Origin: Aselliscus stoliczkanus
Taxonomy: Eukaryota > Chordata > Mammalia > Chiroptera > Hipposideridae
Length of the DNA stretch: 64,000 bases
Assembly: GCA_033961575.1 (NCBI GenBank)
Contig: CM066737.1
Coordinates: 50,630,771-50,694,770 of the forward strand
Reading direction: 5' to 3'
In this document: one piece after another, positions 10,564 to 20,842 of the stretch
Layout of the letters: the number at the start of each line of letters is the position of its first letter
Numbering within the stretch: position 1 is the first letter of the stretch
Program-made: the position numbers and the translations under genes
The notes under the pieces: generated by a model
Databases searched by the model: none
What the model saw: only the letters and a program-made list of their open reading frames with translations
Told to the model about the DNA's origin: nothing

Positions 10564-10653
10564 AGATATACGATCAGACTTTGATAGATTTCCATGAGAT
10601 ATGATTGAGTGAAAAAAGCAAGATGTATTGAAGTATATATAAGATTCTATTTT

Positions 10654-11097
10654 GGGGCCAGCCGAGTGGCACATTGGTTAAAAGTTGTCTTGGGACACCA
10701 GCTCTGAGTAGCAGGGCCCCGGTTCAGATCCCACGTGATGGACAGTGATGCAGTGCCCTCTACAGCTAAGATGGTAAACAACAGCTCAACCTGGAGCTGG
10801 GCTGCCATGAGTCGCCAGTGATGGCATAAGCTGCGGCCCCTGCTGCACTGGGGCTGCCGAGAGCTACCGTGAGTGGCTGGTAGCCAGCATGAGCAGCCGG
10901 CAGCTGGCATACGCTTTCATGAGCTGCTGTGAGCCGCCATCCTGTGGCTGGCAACCGATCTGCCTCCCCGGGAAGAGCACAATGATAATACCAACATGGA
11001 CCAGTGAAGCGACGTCCTCCACAACTAGACTGAAGAACAAAAGGACAGCAACTTGTCTGTTCCTCTTCCCCGATTCCCCAATAAAATCTTTTAAAAA
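10654..11097 (+). mobile_element. Type B SINE
   Basis: Full length with a body variant that includes GCTCTGAGTAGCAGGGCCCC near the head, as in the copies at 20468 and 44910. The tail is CCCCAATAAAATCTTTT. Flanks AAGATTCTATTTT and AAGAGTCTATTTT are a diverged TSD. Confidence 0.94.
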
Positions 11098-11137
11098 TAC
11101 AAGAGTCTATTTTTGTAAAATAATGAACAACAAAACA

Positions 11138-12772
11138 TTCCAGAGATCCAAGATGGCAGAGTAGATAAACACTGAGCCTGCTTCCTTTGGTGAACTCATT
11201 AAATATACAACTAAATTATAGAACAATCAACCTGGAGAACCATCTGAAGTCTAGCTGAACATAAGTTTTATAACTAAGGATATAAAGAAGAAGACACATC
11301 ATGTATGGTAGAATGGATAGAGGCACAGAATGGACCAAACCCAAACCTTCTTGTGGCAGTTGAGAATCAGGAGGGATAGCTTGGCCATGTTTCCTTGGGA
11401 GGAGCCAGATACCACAGTCCCACACCAGGCTCCCCGGCCCAGAGTACTGGTGCCAGGAAATGGAGCCCCCACATCTGCATGTGAAAGAAAGTGGAGATTC
11501 TGACAGTCCAGGTGGGACGGAAGGCTGTGGGAAACAAAGATATCCTATTATGGGGCCCGTGCATAAACACAGTCACACGAAGGCACTCACCCTGTGATCC
11601 AGTGAGGGATGGTGACTCAGGGGACTTAGGAAGCATACGGGAGGTTGGTTGAGGTGTGTGGTTTCGGGGCAAGGGCTGGAGGAAAGTTGCCATTTTCCCT
11701 GTGTGGGGGTCCTTCTCCCATACAGCCAGTGTGTGTGGGGAGACCATATTTCCTGTGCTGAGCCCTCTTTCCATGCCCATGGCCAAATCTGAAACTGAAT
11801 TGGTCTGATGAGCTCCGCTGGGACCCCGCCCCACCCAATTCACCCAATGCCAGAGGCACTTTCTCAGTGAGCAGCCAGTCCGGCCTTCATTGCACTCTTC
11901 TTGGAAAACTATTGAGGTCTGTGGGTCCTAGGCAGTCAGCAACTGGCTTTGGTGTGCTTTGAGACTTTTTCTGAATGGCTCCAGTCTCAGCACTAGAACC
12001 AAACCAGACTCTACATTAGCCTGGTGAACACAACTCTTCCCACTCTAGTGACTCCCAGAGACCCTGCCTCACTCAGCTTGTGTACCGCATAAGGCTTTAT
12101 CAGTGGTTAAACCTTAAGGGACCTAGCAAGTGGCAGCAGTCCTTGGAGTGTCCTGGTTTTTGGTAAAGCTACCCCAGGCCCAGTACTGGTGGGAGACTTC
12201 CTTCATTCACAGCATGGCCTCTCCCATATGCCTCCAGGTTCAGCACAGGCAGCAAACAACAATGGATCCTTCTGTAGCTCCTACCAGGTAGTCCCCAGCC
12301 AGTCATAGGCAATGGATGACCTGGGCCTGCCCCAGAATGCCCTCCCAAGAGTCCCCAGAACCAACATACTTGGAAGTTGGCTTCAGACCACAGCGAGCAC
12401 TGCCCAATTAGCCCCACAAGAAGCACACACAAAGGGCAGTCTCGACAAGCACCACAGCCTGCTGGAGAAAAATCACGCTCAGTGGGGTAAGCCCCCATAC
12501 AGCAGCCTGCAACTGTGGACATGGCCAAATCCCATAGCCAATCAGGCTCAGGGTCAATACCACCCACTGAAGAACCAACAGCAATCAAGGCTGAACTATA
12601 AAAGAAGGGCACACACAACTCACACAAAAGACATTCCTGGAGAACTCGGAACAGGTGACCAGGGAGAATGTGCCATGGCCCCACAAGGCATCTATACATA
12701 AGGCCACCTGGCAAGACTGGGCAATGTAGCAGATCTACCTAATACATAGAAACAAACACACACAGGCACCAA
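11138..12772 (+). promoter_or_regulatory. L1 copy 1 5' UTR
   Basis: About 1.6 kb from the AAGATGGCAGAG start to the ORF1 ATG. This is where L1 carries its internal Pol II promoter. Long antisense open frames (11367-11843 and 12169-12714, 158 and 181 codons) cross it; I do not call them genes. Promoter activity is inferred from position only. Confidence 0.6.
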
Positions 12773-12994
12773 ATGAGGAAACAAAGAAATACGTCCCAAA
12801 TGAAAGAACAGGAGCAAGCTCCAGAAATAGAACTAAACAAAATGGAGGCAAGCATTCTACCAGTCACTCTACCAGAGACAGAGTTCAAAACAATGGTTAT
12901 AAGGATATTCAAGGAACTTAGTGAGAATTTCAACAAAGAGATAGCAAGTATATAAAAAAAAAAGACATAGAAACAATAAAATAAAAAAATTAGA

Positions 12995-13432
12995 GGGCCA
13001 GCCGAGTGGCACATTGGTTAAGAGCTGGTTTTGGGATGCCAGCAGCCCTGGTTCGGATCACACACGAGGGCCAGTGACACTGCCCTCTGCAGCTTACAAC
13101 AGCTCCACCTGGAGCTGGGCTATACGAGCCCCGGCGATGGTGTAGGCTGCAGCCCCTGCTGCAGTGGGCTGCCATAAGCTACAGTGAGTGGCCGGCAGCC
13201 AGTGTGAGCGGCTGGCAGCCAGCGTGAGCTGCCAATAGCCGCGGTGAGTGACCATCCAGAGGCCGGTGACCAATCTGCCACATCCGGGAAGAACGCAATG
13301 ATGATACCAACATAGGCCAGTGAAGCAACATCCTCCACAACTAGACTGAAGGACAAAGGACAGCAACTTCTGTTCCCCTTCCCCGATTCCCCAACATTGT
13401 TCCCCTCCCCCAATTCCCCAATAAAATCTTTT
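12995..13432 (+). mobile_element. Type B SINE in L1 ORF1
   Basis: Full length, tail CCCCAATAAAATCTTTT. TSD AAAAAATTAGA on both sides. It disrupts ORF1 of L1 copy 1. Confidence 0.95.
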
Positions 13433-13712
13433 AAAAAAAATTAGAAGTGAAGACAACAATAACTGAAATGAAGATTTTATTAGAAGGAATCACCAGCAGA
13501 CTAGATGAAGCACAGGATCAAATCAGCGATTTTGAAGACAAGGTAGTGGAAAACACCCAATCAGAACAGAAAAAGGAAAAAAGAATCCAAAGAAATGAGA
13601 ATAGTTTAAGAGACTTCTGGGACAACATCATGTATAACAACAGAAACATCATAGGCGTACCAGAAGAAGAGATAAGGCAAAGGATTGAAAACCTATTTGA
13701 AGAAATAATGAC

Positions 13713-13850
13713 TCTGGTTAAGAGCTCACTCAAGAGTGCAAGCTGAGCTCTGAGCAATAGCAGTTCGATGCCCAACCTGAGCTGAGCTGCCACTGAGCTG
13801 TCAACGGGTAGCAGGATGGCTCAGCTAAGAAAAAAAAAAGGAAAGAAAAG
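13713..13850 (+). mobile_element. Type C SINE, 5'-truncated, in L1 ORF1
   Basis: Reads GGTTAAGAGCTCACTCAAG, CAGCAGTTCGATGCCC-like box B region (here AGCAGTTCGATGCCCAACC) and CAGGATGGCTCAGCTAAG, then an A/G-rich tail. The TSD GAAGAAATAATGACT (ending about 13713) recurs as GAAATAATGACT near 13857. Confidence 0.88.
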
Positions 13851-14305
13851 AAGAAAGAAATAATGACTCAAAACTTTCCTCACCTGGTGAAAGAAATAGA
13901 AATACAGGTCCAGGAAGTACAAAGAGTTCCAAATAAGATGAACCCAAACAGGCCCACACCAAGACACAATATAATTAAAATGGCAAAGGTTAAAGATAAA
14001 GAAAGAATCCTAAGAGCAGCAAGAGAAAGGCAACTAGAAACTTATAAGGGAGCTCTCATAATATTGTCAGCTGAATTCTCAACAGAAACTTTGCAGACCA
14101 GAGGGATTGGCACAAATATTCAATGTGATGAAAAGCAAGGACCTGCAGCCAAGATTATTCTACCCAGCAAAGCTATCATTTAGAATCAAATGACAGATTA
14201 AACAGTTCGCCAGACAAGAAAAAGCTAAAGGAGTTCGTCACCACCAAACCAGTATTAAAAGGATTGTTATAAGGACTTCTTTAAGATGGAAAAAACATCA
14301 AAATT

Positions 14306-14408
14306 GGGCCGGCCGAGTGGCGCGGTGGTTAAGCGCTGGCTTGGGAAGCCAGTGGCCCCAGTTCGGTCCCACATGTGAGGGCCAGTGACACTGCCCTCAA
14401 AAAAAAAA
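14306..14408 (+). mobile_element. Type S SINE before L1 ORF2
   Basis: Full head and A tail; the TSD is ATCAAAATT on both sides. Sits between ORF1 and ORF2 of copy 1. Confidence 0.93.
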
Positions 14409-14416
14409 TCAAAATT

Positions 14417-15092
14417 ATGAATAATAAAACGGCAATAGCTACGTATCTATCAACAATTACCTTCGATGTAAATGGATTAAATGTTCCATTCAAAAGATAC
14501 AGGAGGGCTGAATGGATAAGAAAACAAAACTGTTACATATGCTGCCTACAAGAGAATCACTTTTAATTGAAAGACACACAGAGACTGAAAGTAAACGGAT
14601 GGAAAAAGGTATTTCATGAAAATAGAAACAAACAAAAAATCTGGAGTAGCAATACTTATACCAAACAAAACAGACTTTAAAATGAAGACAAGATAGACTT
14701 TAAAACAAGAGACAAAGTAGGACCCAGCAATCCCACTTCATGGTATTTATCCAAAGAAACCCAAATGCTACTTCGAGGGACATGTGCATCCATATGTTCA
14801 CTGCAGCATTGTTTACAATGTCCAAGAAGTGGAGGCAGCCTGAATGTCCATAGATGGACGAATGGATAGAGAAGAAGTGGTACATATATACAATGGAATA
14901 TTGCTTGGCCTGGAAAGGGATGGGTTCTTGCCATTGGCAGTGATATGGATGGACGTGGAGGGTACTGTGCTGAGTGAAGTATGTCAGACAGAGGAAGACA
15001 GATGCAATGTGATTTCGCTTATATATAGAATCTACAGAACAAAAGAAAGAAACAAAACAGAAACAAACTCACAGATACAGAAAACATTTTGA
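14417..15092 (+). pseudogene. L1 ORF2p (copy 1), about 3 kb internally deleted
   Basis: ORF2p carries the endonuclease and reverse transcriptase that drive target-primed reverse transcription. Here the endonuclease N-terminus begins at 14417 (MNNKTAIATYLSTITFDVNG, then CCLQENHF). The glutamate of the catalytic ETH motif is lost to E-N-H-F followed by a stop. By 14715 the reading is already the C-terminal text that starts DPAIPL. So most of the endonuclease, the entire RT and the Z domain are absent. The C-terminal segment (14844-15092) is in shifted frames. Whether this was one deletion or two L1s brought together is not decided by sequence alone. Confidence 0.8.
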
Positions 15093-15509
15093 TGGTAGCG
15101 AGATTTGGGGGGGTTGGGGATACGGTTGAAAAACGGGGAGGGGTTAAGAGGACAAATTGGTTGTTATAAAATAGTTATGGAGATGTAGGGTATAGCATTA
15201 GGAATATATTGAATAATATTGTAATAACTATGTATGGTGTCAGGTGGGTACTAGATTTATTGGGGTGATAGATGGGAGGGGGTTGGGGGCAGGGTGAAAA
15301 GATGAAGGCATTGAGAAGTACAAATTTGTAGTTACAAAATAGTCATGGGATGTAAAGTATAGGTAATATAGTCAATGATATGGTAATAACTATGTATAGT
15401 GCCAGGTGGGTACTAGACTAGTCAGGGGGATAGATTCTTAAATCGTATAAATGTCTATAAACACTATGTTGTACACCTGACATTAATATAAAATAAAATG
15501 TCAAGTGTA

Positions 15510-15775
15510 ATTGAAAATTTAAAAAGGGGGAAAAGGTAAAGGGCAATAAGTGGTCCAAATGTCCAGGTATAAAACAAATAAGTTATGGGAATGTAATGTA
15601 CAGCATAAGGAATATAGTCAAAAACTTTGTGATAGCATGGTATGGTGTCAGATGGTTGCTAGACTTATCATGGTAATCACTTCTTTATGTATAAAAATGT
15701 TAAATAACTGTGATATACACCTGAGACTAATATTGTATGCTAACTATATTTTTAATAAAAAGCTTAAAAAAACAT
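15510..15775 (+). mobile_element. Second L1 3' UTR fragment
   Basis: Directly behind L1 copy 1 the 3' UTR pattern repeats in more diverged form: GGAATGTAATGTACAGCATA, ATGGTATGGTGTCAGATGG, TGATATACACCTGAGAC, ending AATAAAAAGCTTAAAAAAAC. Confidence 0.75.
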
Positions 15776-15785
15776 TTGAAAACCC

Positions 15786-15786
15786 A

Positions 15787-15820
<34 letters not shown>
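15786..15820 (+). repeat. (GT)n microsatellite
   Basis: About sixteen GT units starting with GCGTGTGT. Confidence 0.95.
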
Positions 15821-15822
<2 letters not shown>

Positions 15823-16001
15823 CACATTTATGAGTATGGAGAAAAATTTGGAAGGATACATACTGGTTTCGCAATATGTAGGTTTGGCATGGAAAGATAG
15901 AGGTAGGAGCCAAACAGAATAAGGAAAATAACAAAAAAAGAATCACTATTAAAAAATCCATCAATCATATGTATATATTTTTATGTATAAAAATGTATAT
16001 A

Positions 16002-16100
16002 GGGCCGGCCGAGTGGTGCAGTGGTGAAGCGCTGGCTTGGGAAGCCAGTGGCCCTGGTTCAGGTCTCACATATTAGGGCCAGTGACACTGCCCTCAAAAA
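16002..16100 (+). mobile_element. Type S SINE
   Basis: Full head; flanked by AAAAATGTATATA duplications at 15989-16001 and about 16100-16113. Confidence 0.93.
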
Positions 16101-16139
16101 AAAAAAATGTATATATAAAATAAATTAAGTTTAGAAGAG

Positions 16140-16315
16140 ATACAGTAAAAAACCTAAACGTGATCTCTGCTTATTAAAAAAAAAAGGAAATAACCAAAAT
16201 TATCTCTTGATGGTAGGATTAAGGGAGATGTTTATTTTCCTCTTTATGTGTCTCTGAATTTTCTATAATGAGAATTGTTACTTTCATAATAATGAAATAA
16301 AACTAATAAATGTTA
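16140..16315 (+). mobile_element. Old L1 3' UTR
   Basis: TCTTGATGGTAGGATTAAGG, then TGAATTTTCTATAATGAG and ACTTTCATAATAATG is the usual terminal pattern of old mammalian L1 3' UTRs. Confidence 0.55.
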
Positions 16316-16941
16316 CTTTATAAACATTACACTAAAAAATTGAGCTCATTTTGAGAAATCGAGGGAGGGAAATGGTTAAATAACCCTTCTGCTTAGGAGT
16401 TGTCTAAGCACAAGATATATGAAATCAGGATCCATTATCCCTCATCCAGCAGAAAGTTACTCATCTAAGGCAAGAGACTAATTGGCTATTCCAACTAGCT
16501 ATTTGAAGCAGCAAATAGGGTATATTTTCTTCTACCTAACACTTTAAGGACTTAAATAAATCAGAAAGCCATTTATACAACTCTCAATTATCCAAGGATC
16601 CACTGGGCTCTTTACTTCCTGTCCCTTCCCTCTGGCCTAAGGCCATTTCACTGCTCAGGAACAGCTTCAAAATGGGGGTCAGGAAAGGAGGAAAGAGATG
16701 AAATTAATTTGGTCGATTTAGCTTCTCATTAGCAGCTCTAATAAAAGGTTTGATAAGTGAGATGGTCAGAATTCATGGTTAAAATGATGGTTCCAGGGCT
16801 CTTGAGAATTTCACTTAAGCAAACTTGCCTTCAGATAAACACAATTTGCCTGTAATACACTTTAATGGATTTGAATCTTGCTATTTTTCAGAAAGGCAGG
16901 ACTTGTAATAAAAGTGATAGTTTCCTCTTCTCATTTAATTT
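16316..16941. other. Unassigned sequence
   Basis: No repeat or gene recognised. Confidence 0.4.
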
Positions 16942-16958
16942 TAAGAAAAAAAATCCAT

Positions 16959-17403
16959 GGGCCAGCCGAGTGGCGCATTGGTTAAGCGCTGGTTTTGGGA
17001 TGCCAGCTGCCCCGGTTCGGATCCCACATGAGGGCCAGTGACACTGCCCTCTACAGCTAACAACAGCTCCACCTGGAGCTGGGCTGTGCGAGCCCCGGTG
17101 ATGGTGTGGGCTGCGGCCCCTGCTGCAGTGGGCTGCCATAGGCTGCAGTGAGTGGCCCACAGCCAGCGTGAGCGGCTGGCAGCCAAGCGTGAGCTGCCAA
17201 TAGCCGCGATGAGCGACATCCAGAGGCCAGCGACCGATCTGCCTCATCCGGGAAGAGCGCAATGACGATACCAGCAGTGAAGCAACATCCTCCGCAACTA
17301 AAACTGAAGAACAAGAAGACGGCAACTTGTCTGTCCCCTTCCCCGATTCCCCAACACTGTTCCCCTCCACCAATTCCCCAATAAAATATTTAAAAAAAAA
17401 AAA
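16959..17403 (+). mobile_element. Type B SINE
   Basis: Full length; perfect 17-bp TSD AAGAAAAAAAATCCATG at 16942-16958 and 17404-17420. Confidence 0.97.
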
Positions 17404-17420
17404 AAGAAAAAAAATCCATG

Positions 17421-17935
17421 AAAACACAAGAACAAAGGTCTTCAAAATGAAGAACCATATCCTCAGTGGAGCAGCAGGATCACATCTGAAAAAAAGACTC
17501 TTCAGATGAGGAAAGATGTCTGACCCCCAGCATGCTCTCAAGAGGAACTGTATGAAGGCAGCAACCTTTCCAGGGAGCATAGCTTGGCCATAAACCACCA
17601 TCATAAGAAATAGCTAAAAAGAGTTTGTCAGGGCTTGACAAAAGCCACATAACTTATAGATTTCCTGTTTCCCTGTTTCAATGGAGCCCTCACAGATTTG
17701 TCCCTTGGGATGCCCAGAGAGAAAGCAGTACAGGCCCAAGGTGTTCACAGCAATGCACTCATCATCCCAGGTAATCAGACAAAACACTCTAAATAGCCAT
17801 GGCAACACAGCAAAAAACAATTTTCCCTTACTTGAAGATGACAATAGCTCCCGGGCATGGAGGGCAGGCCAGGAGAAAGATCTGCAATGGAAAAAGAATT
17901 AAGTATGGTTATCAAGAGAAATGCTGGATGCAGTG
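17421..17935. other. Unassigned sequence
   Basis: Nothing recognised; possibly unique host DNA. Confidence 0.4.
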
Positions 17936-17951
17936 AGACAATGATTCTTTA

Positions 17952-18010
17952 ATAATAATAATGATGATGATGATGATGATGATGATGACAACAACAACAA
18001 TAATAATAAA
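17952..18010 (+). repeat. (AAT/ATG/ACA)n trinucleotide tract
   Basis: Successive AAT, GATGAT, ACAACA and AATAAT triplet runs. Confidence 0.9.
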
Positions 18011-18115
18011 ACTAAATTTTAACACAGAAAATGTAATATAGAAAATTAAAAAGGCAAGCAGGTGGTTTTCCAAATATGTTTGTGCTTGAACATGCATCTA
18101 TGTTTGTGTATGTCT

Positions 18116-18162
<47 letters not shown>
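18116..18162 (+). repeat. (GT)n microsatellite
   Basis: About twenty-two uninterrupted GT units. Confidence 0.97.
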
Positions 18163-18163
<1 letters not shown>

Positions 18164-18446
18164 TGGCAGGGAGAGGGAAAGAGATGGAGAGTGAGGGAGT
18201 AAGAGTTTTTTTGGGGGGTAGGATATGGAGAAAGCTTTTCTTAGGCCCTTTCAGCCTCTGAAATACTTCTTAACTACTAGAACAAGACTCAACTTTTCAA
18301 CACTTCAACTTCAATACAACAAAAGCAGCCAGTCTAGGAGCTTTCAAACCAAGATAAGCACAAATAAATTCTGAGCATAGAACAAGTACACAAATGCCAT
18401 CTGATTTTCCTCCCACGGTAGAATGTGTGTTAACCAATATCCAGCA

Positions 18447-18633
18447 TTGTCAGATTTAGCAAATAAAAATACAGGATGACCAGTTAAATGTTACTTTCAG
18501 ATAAACAATGAACAATGTTTTAGTACAAGTATGTTCCATCCAATATTTAGGATATAATTATATTAAAACATTAGTCAATGTTTATCTGAAATTCATGTTT
18601 AACTGGGCATCCTGTATTTTAACTGGCAACACT
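18447..18633. mobile_element. Palindromic DNA-transposon relic
   Basis: The left arm (TACAGGATGACCAGTTAAAT, TTTCAGATAAACAATG) is repeated in reverse complement on the right (CATTGTTTATC-like to AACTGGGCATCCTGTAT). The arms meet near 18540-18560. A long-palindrome MITE of a kind common in eutherian genomes; I cannot name the family with certainty. Confidence 0.65.
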
Positions 18634-18684
18634 ATCAATATTGCAACTCCAAATCTCTATCTATACCTCCCTTTGATTTTGAAT

Positions 18685-19655
18685 GGGAGCAGAATTTGCA
18701 TCCCCCAAAACCTCTCTCTTTGGCATAAAGATTATAGTAGGCTGATTATTTTTAAGAAACAGCAGATATTGGAAAAGCTCTGAAAACTAAGTAGAGTTAC
18801 CCTTTTATAAGAGATGTTTACATTGGTAAGGGAAATCTGCATTTCTAAGGGTGTCTCCCTCAGCTTACCAGAAGAGAAGGATGACTGAGTAACTAGAAAC
18901 TCTGTTCATGGAGAAGGCAAGGACTTAAATTTGCAGAACAAGCTTACTATTCTGGTTTACTGTGCTTTTCCTGGTCACCTCGCATAACTCTGTCCCCCAC
19001 CCCCACATCTTCTTTTATCTTTAATTGGAGATGGTATTTAAAGTGTTGGCTTTGATCATTTCAGGAAGTTACTCAGTGTTCCTGGATAGCTACCATGTAC
19101 ATTGGAGGTATACATTTTATTAAAAATATGTTTGTTTTTCTCTTTTTTTTTTTAAAGATTTTATTCAGGAATTGGGGGAGGGGAATAGCATTGTGGAATC
19201 AGGAAAGGGGAACAGACAAGTTGCTGTCCTTTTGTTCTTCAGTCTGGCTGCGGAGAACTTTGCTTCACTGGCCCATGTTGGTATCGTCACTGTGTTTGGT
19301 CGCAGGCCTCTGGACAGCCACTCTCAGTGGCTATTGTCAGCTCACACTGGCTGCTGGCCACTCATGCTGGCTGCCAGCCACTCACTGTAGCCTATGGCAG
19401 CCCACTGCAGCAGGGGCTGCAGCCTACACTGTCGCCGGGGCTCGCACAGCCCAGCTCCAGGTGGAGCTGTTGTTAGCTGTAGAGGGTAGTGTCATTGGCA
19501 CTCATATGTGGGATCCAAACCAGGACCGCTGGCATCCCAAGCCAGCTCTTAACCAACACGTCACTCATCTGGCCCTGTTTTTCTCCTTTTAATGGGTCTT
19601 TTATAACAGGATCTCAGCCAAGAACCTAGAAGGGTAGAGGGAATGGTTCATTTCT
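18685..19655 (+). mobile_element. LTR-like repeat, copy P1
   Basis: Homologous to the repeat at 33670-34095: shared landmarks are TTTAAGAAACAGCAGA, GCTCTGAAAACT, GAGATGGTA, GGAGTTACTCAGT-like, CATGTACATTGGAGGTATA and CTCAGCCAAGAACCTAGAAG. The shared structure fits an old retroviral LTR. A reverse type B SINE (19143-19575) splits it. Class and family not certain. Confidence 0.5.
19143..19575 (-). mobile_element. Type B SINE
   Basis: Reverse orientation; tail AAAGATTTTATTCAGGAATT at the left, head at the right. Lies inside the P1 repeat; TSD GTTTTTCTC on both sides. Confidence 0.94.
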
Positions 19656-20016
19656 AAGCATGACCCAGGTCAAACCAAACAAAATGAACCTTGTTCTAAG
19701 AGACAAATCAGTTCCATGCTACTTCATTTGACCTAAGCCTGGGTTATAGCCTTCAAAGCTGTAGCAATTTGACCTTCACCTAAGGACTGGTCTCTAGAGG
19801 GACAAAGAAACCCCTGCAGATTGCTCATTAAACATGCAAATTCCTGGGTTCCTCCATTAGGAATGCCCAGTCCATAAGTCTGGGACTTCAGAAAACTTCA
19901 TATTTAAAAGCAACCAGGACATTCAACCACTCAGGCAGCCACATATGCTGAACGTTTGACCTTGGCCTGGAATCAAAGGCATTCAGCAGACTAAGGACTG
20001 ATTTTAAAAAAAAATG
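19656..20016. other. Unassigned sequence
   Basis: Nothing recognised. Confidence 0.4.
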
Positions 20017-20017
20017 A

Positions 20018-20458
20018 GGGCCGGCCGAGTGGCGCATTGGTTAAGAGCTGGTTTGGGGATGCCAGCGGCCCCGGTTCGGATCCCACATATGAGGGCCAGT
20101 GACTGCCCTCCACAGCTAACAGCAGCTCCACGTGGAGCTGGGCTGTGTGAGCCCCAGTGATGGTGGAGGCTGCAGCCCCTGCTGCAGTGGGCTGCCATAG
20201 GCTACAGTGAGTGGCCGGCAACCAGCGTGAGTGACCGGCAGCCAGCGTGGGCTGCCAATAGCCACGATGAGCGACCATCCAGAGGCCGGCAACTGATCTG
20301 CCTCATCCGGGAAGAATGCAATGATGATACCAACGTGGGTCAGTGAAGCAACATCCTCTGCAACTAGACTGAAGAACAAAAAGACAGCAACTTGTCTGCT
20401 CCCCTTCCCCGATTCCCCAACACTGTTCCCCTCCCCCAATTCCCCAATTAAAAAAAAA
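20018..20458 (+). mobile_element. Type B SINE
   Basis: Full length; the tail ends CCCCAATTAAAAAAAA, lacking the usual AATAAAATC. It lies ten bases upstream of the SINE that hosts L1 copy 2. Confidence 0.95.
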
Positions 20459-20468
20459 AAAGGAAATA

Positions 20469-20842
20469 GGGCCGGCGGAGTGGCGTGTTAGGAGCTGGCT
20501 TGGCACGCCAGCTCTGAGCAGCAGGGCCCCGGATCAGACCCCAGACATGAGGGCCAGTGACACTGCCCTCTACAGCTAAGGTGGTGAACATCAATTCCAA
20601 CTGGTTGCCTTCATAGCTAAGATGGTCTGCGACGGTAGGGCTGCAGCCCCTGCTGCAGTGGGCTGCCAAAGGCTACACTGAGTGGCCAGCAGCCAGCGTG
20701 AGCTGCCAAGAGCCGATGTGAGTGACTGCCCAGAGGCCGGCAAGCGAATGCCTAATGCAGGAAGTGCACAACGATGATACCAACATGGGTCAGTAAAGCG
20801 ACATCCTCTACAAATAGACTGAAGAACAAAAAAGGACTGCAA
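20469..20842 (+). mobile_element. Type B SINE, 5' part, interrupted by L1 copy 2
   Basis: Head and shortened body run to AACAAAAAAGGACTGCAA, where L1 copy 2 begins. The rest of the SINE (CTTGTCTGTTTCCC to AATAAAATC) is found at 27854-27930. Confidence 0.95.

Larger units (their letters stand above)
12773..14276 (+). pseudogene. L1 ORF1p (copy 1), split by two SINEs
   Basis: ORF1p is the L1 RNA-binding chaperone that forms trimers with L1 RNA in cytoplasmic RNPs. The ATG at 12773 starts MRKQRNTSQMKEQEQAPE. The N-terminal and coiled-coil part runs to about 12955, then a type B SINE (12995-13432) intervenes. The frame resumes at 13447 (KTTITEMKILLEGITSRLDE) through the RRM-like part (NSLRDFWDNI, IIGVPEEEI). 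A type C SINE (13713-13850) interrupts again. The C-terminal domain follows at 13863 (MTQNFPHLVKEIEIQVQEVQ, RPTPRHNIIKMAKVKDKERI). A frameshift lies after about 14105. Without the SINEs the order matches a normal ORF1p. Dead. Confidence 0.88.
11138..15508 (+). mobile_element. L1 copy 1, internally deleted
   Basis: Starts with a young-looking L1 5' end (CCAAGATGGCAGAGTAG). It has a 5' region of about 1.6 kb, an ORF1 split by two SINEs, a third SINE before ORF2, and the first 90 or so codons of ORF2. It then jumps near 14715 straight to the ORF2 C-terminus and 3' UTR. About 3 kb of ORF2 (rest of the endonuclease, whole RT) is missing. The 3' UTR (TAACTATGTATGGTGTCAGG) ends in an A-rich stretch near 15505. 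Confidence 0.85.

Noticed and set aside
12169..12714. 181-codon reverse frame as a host gene
   Set aside because: Entirely within the L1 copy 1 5' UTR; no homology recognised.
14306..14380. tRNA gene
   Set aside because: The SINE heads have box A and box B-like motifs but no complete cloverleaf, and occur in dozens of copies with TSDs; they are SINEs.
16888..17604. 238-codon reverse open frame
   Set aside because: Most of it reads through a type B SINE; similar pseudo-proteins appear in every reversed B copy (for example 59368-59943, 61329-61994).
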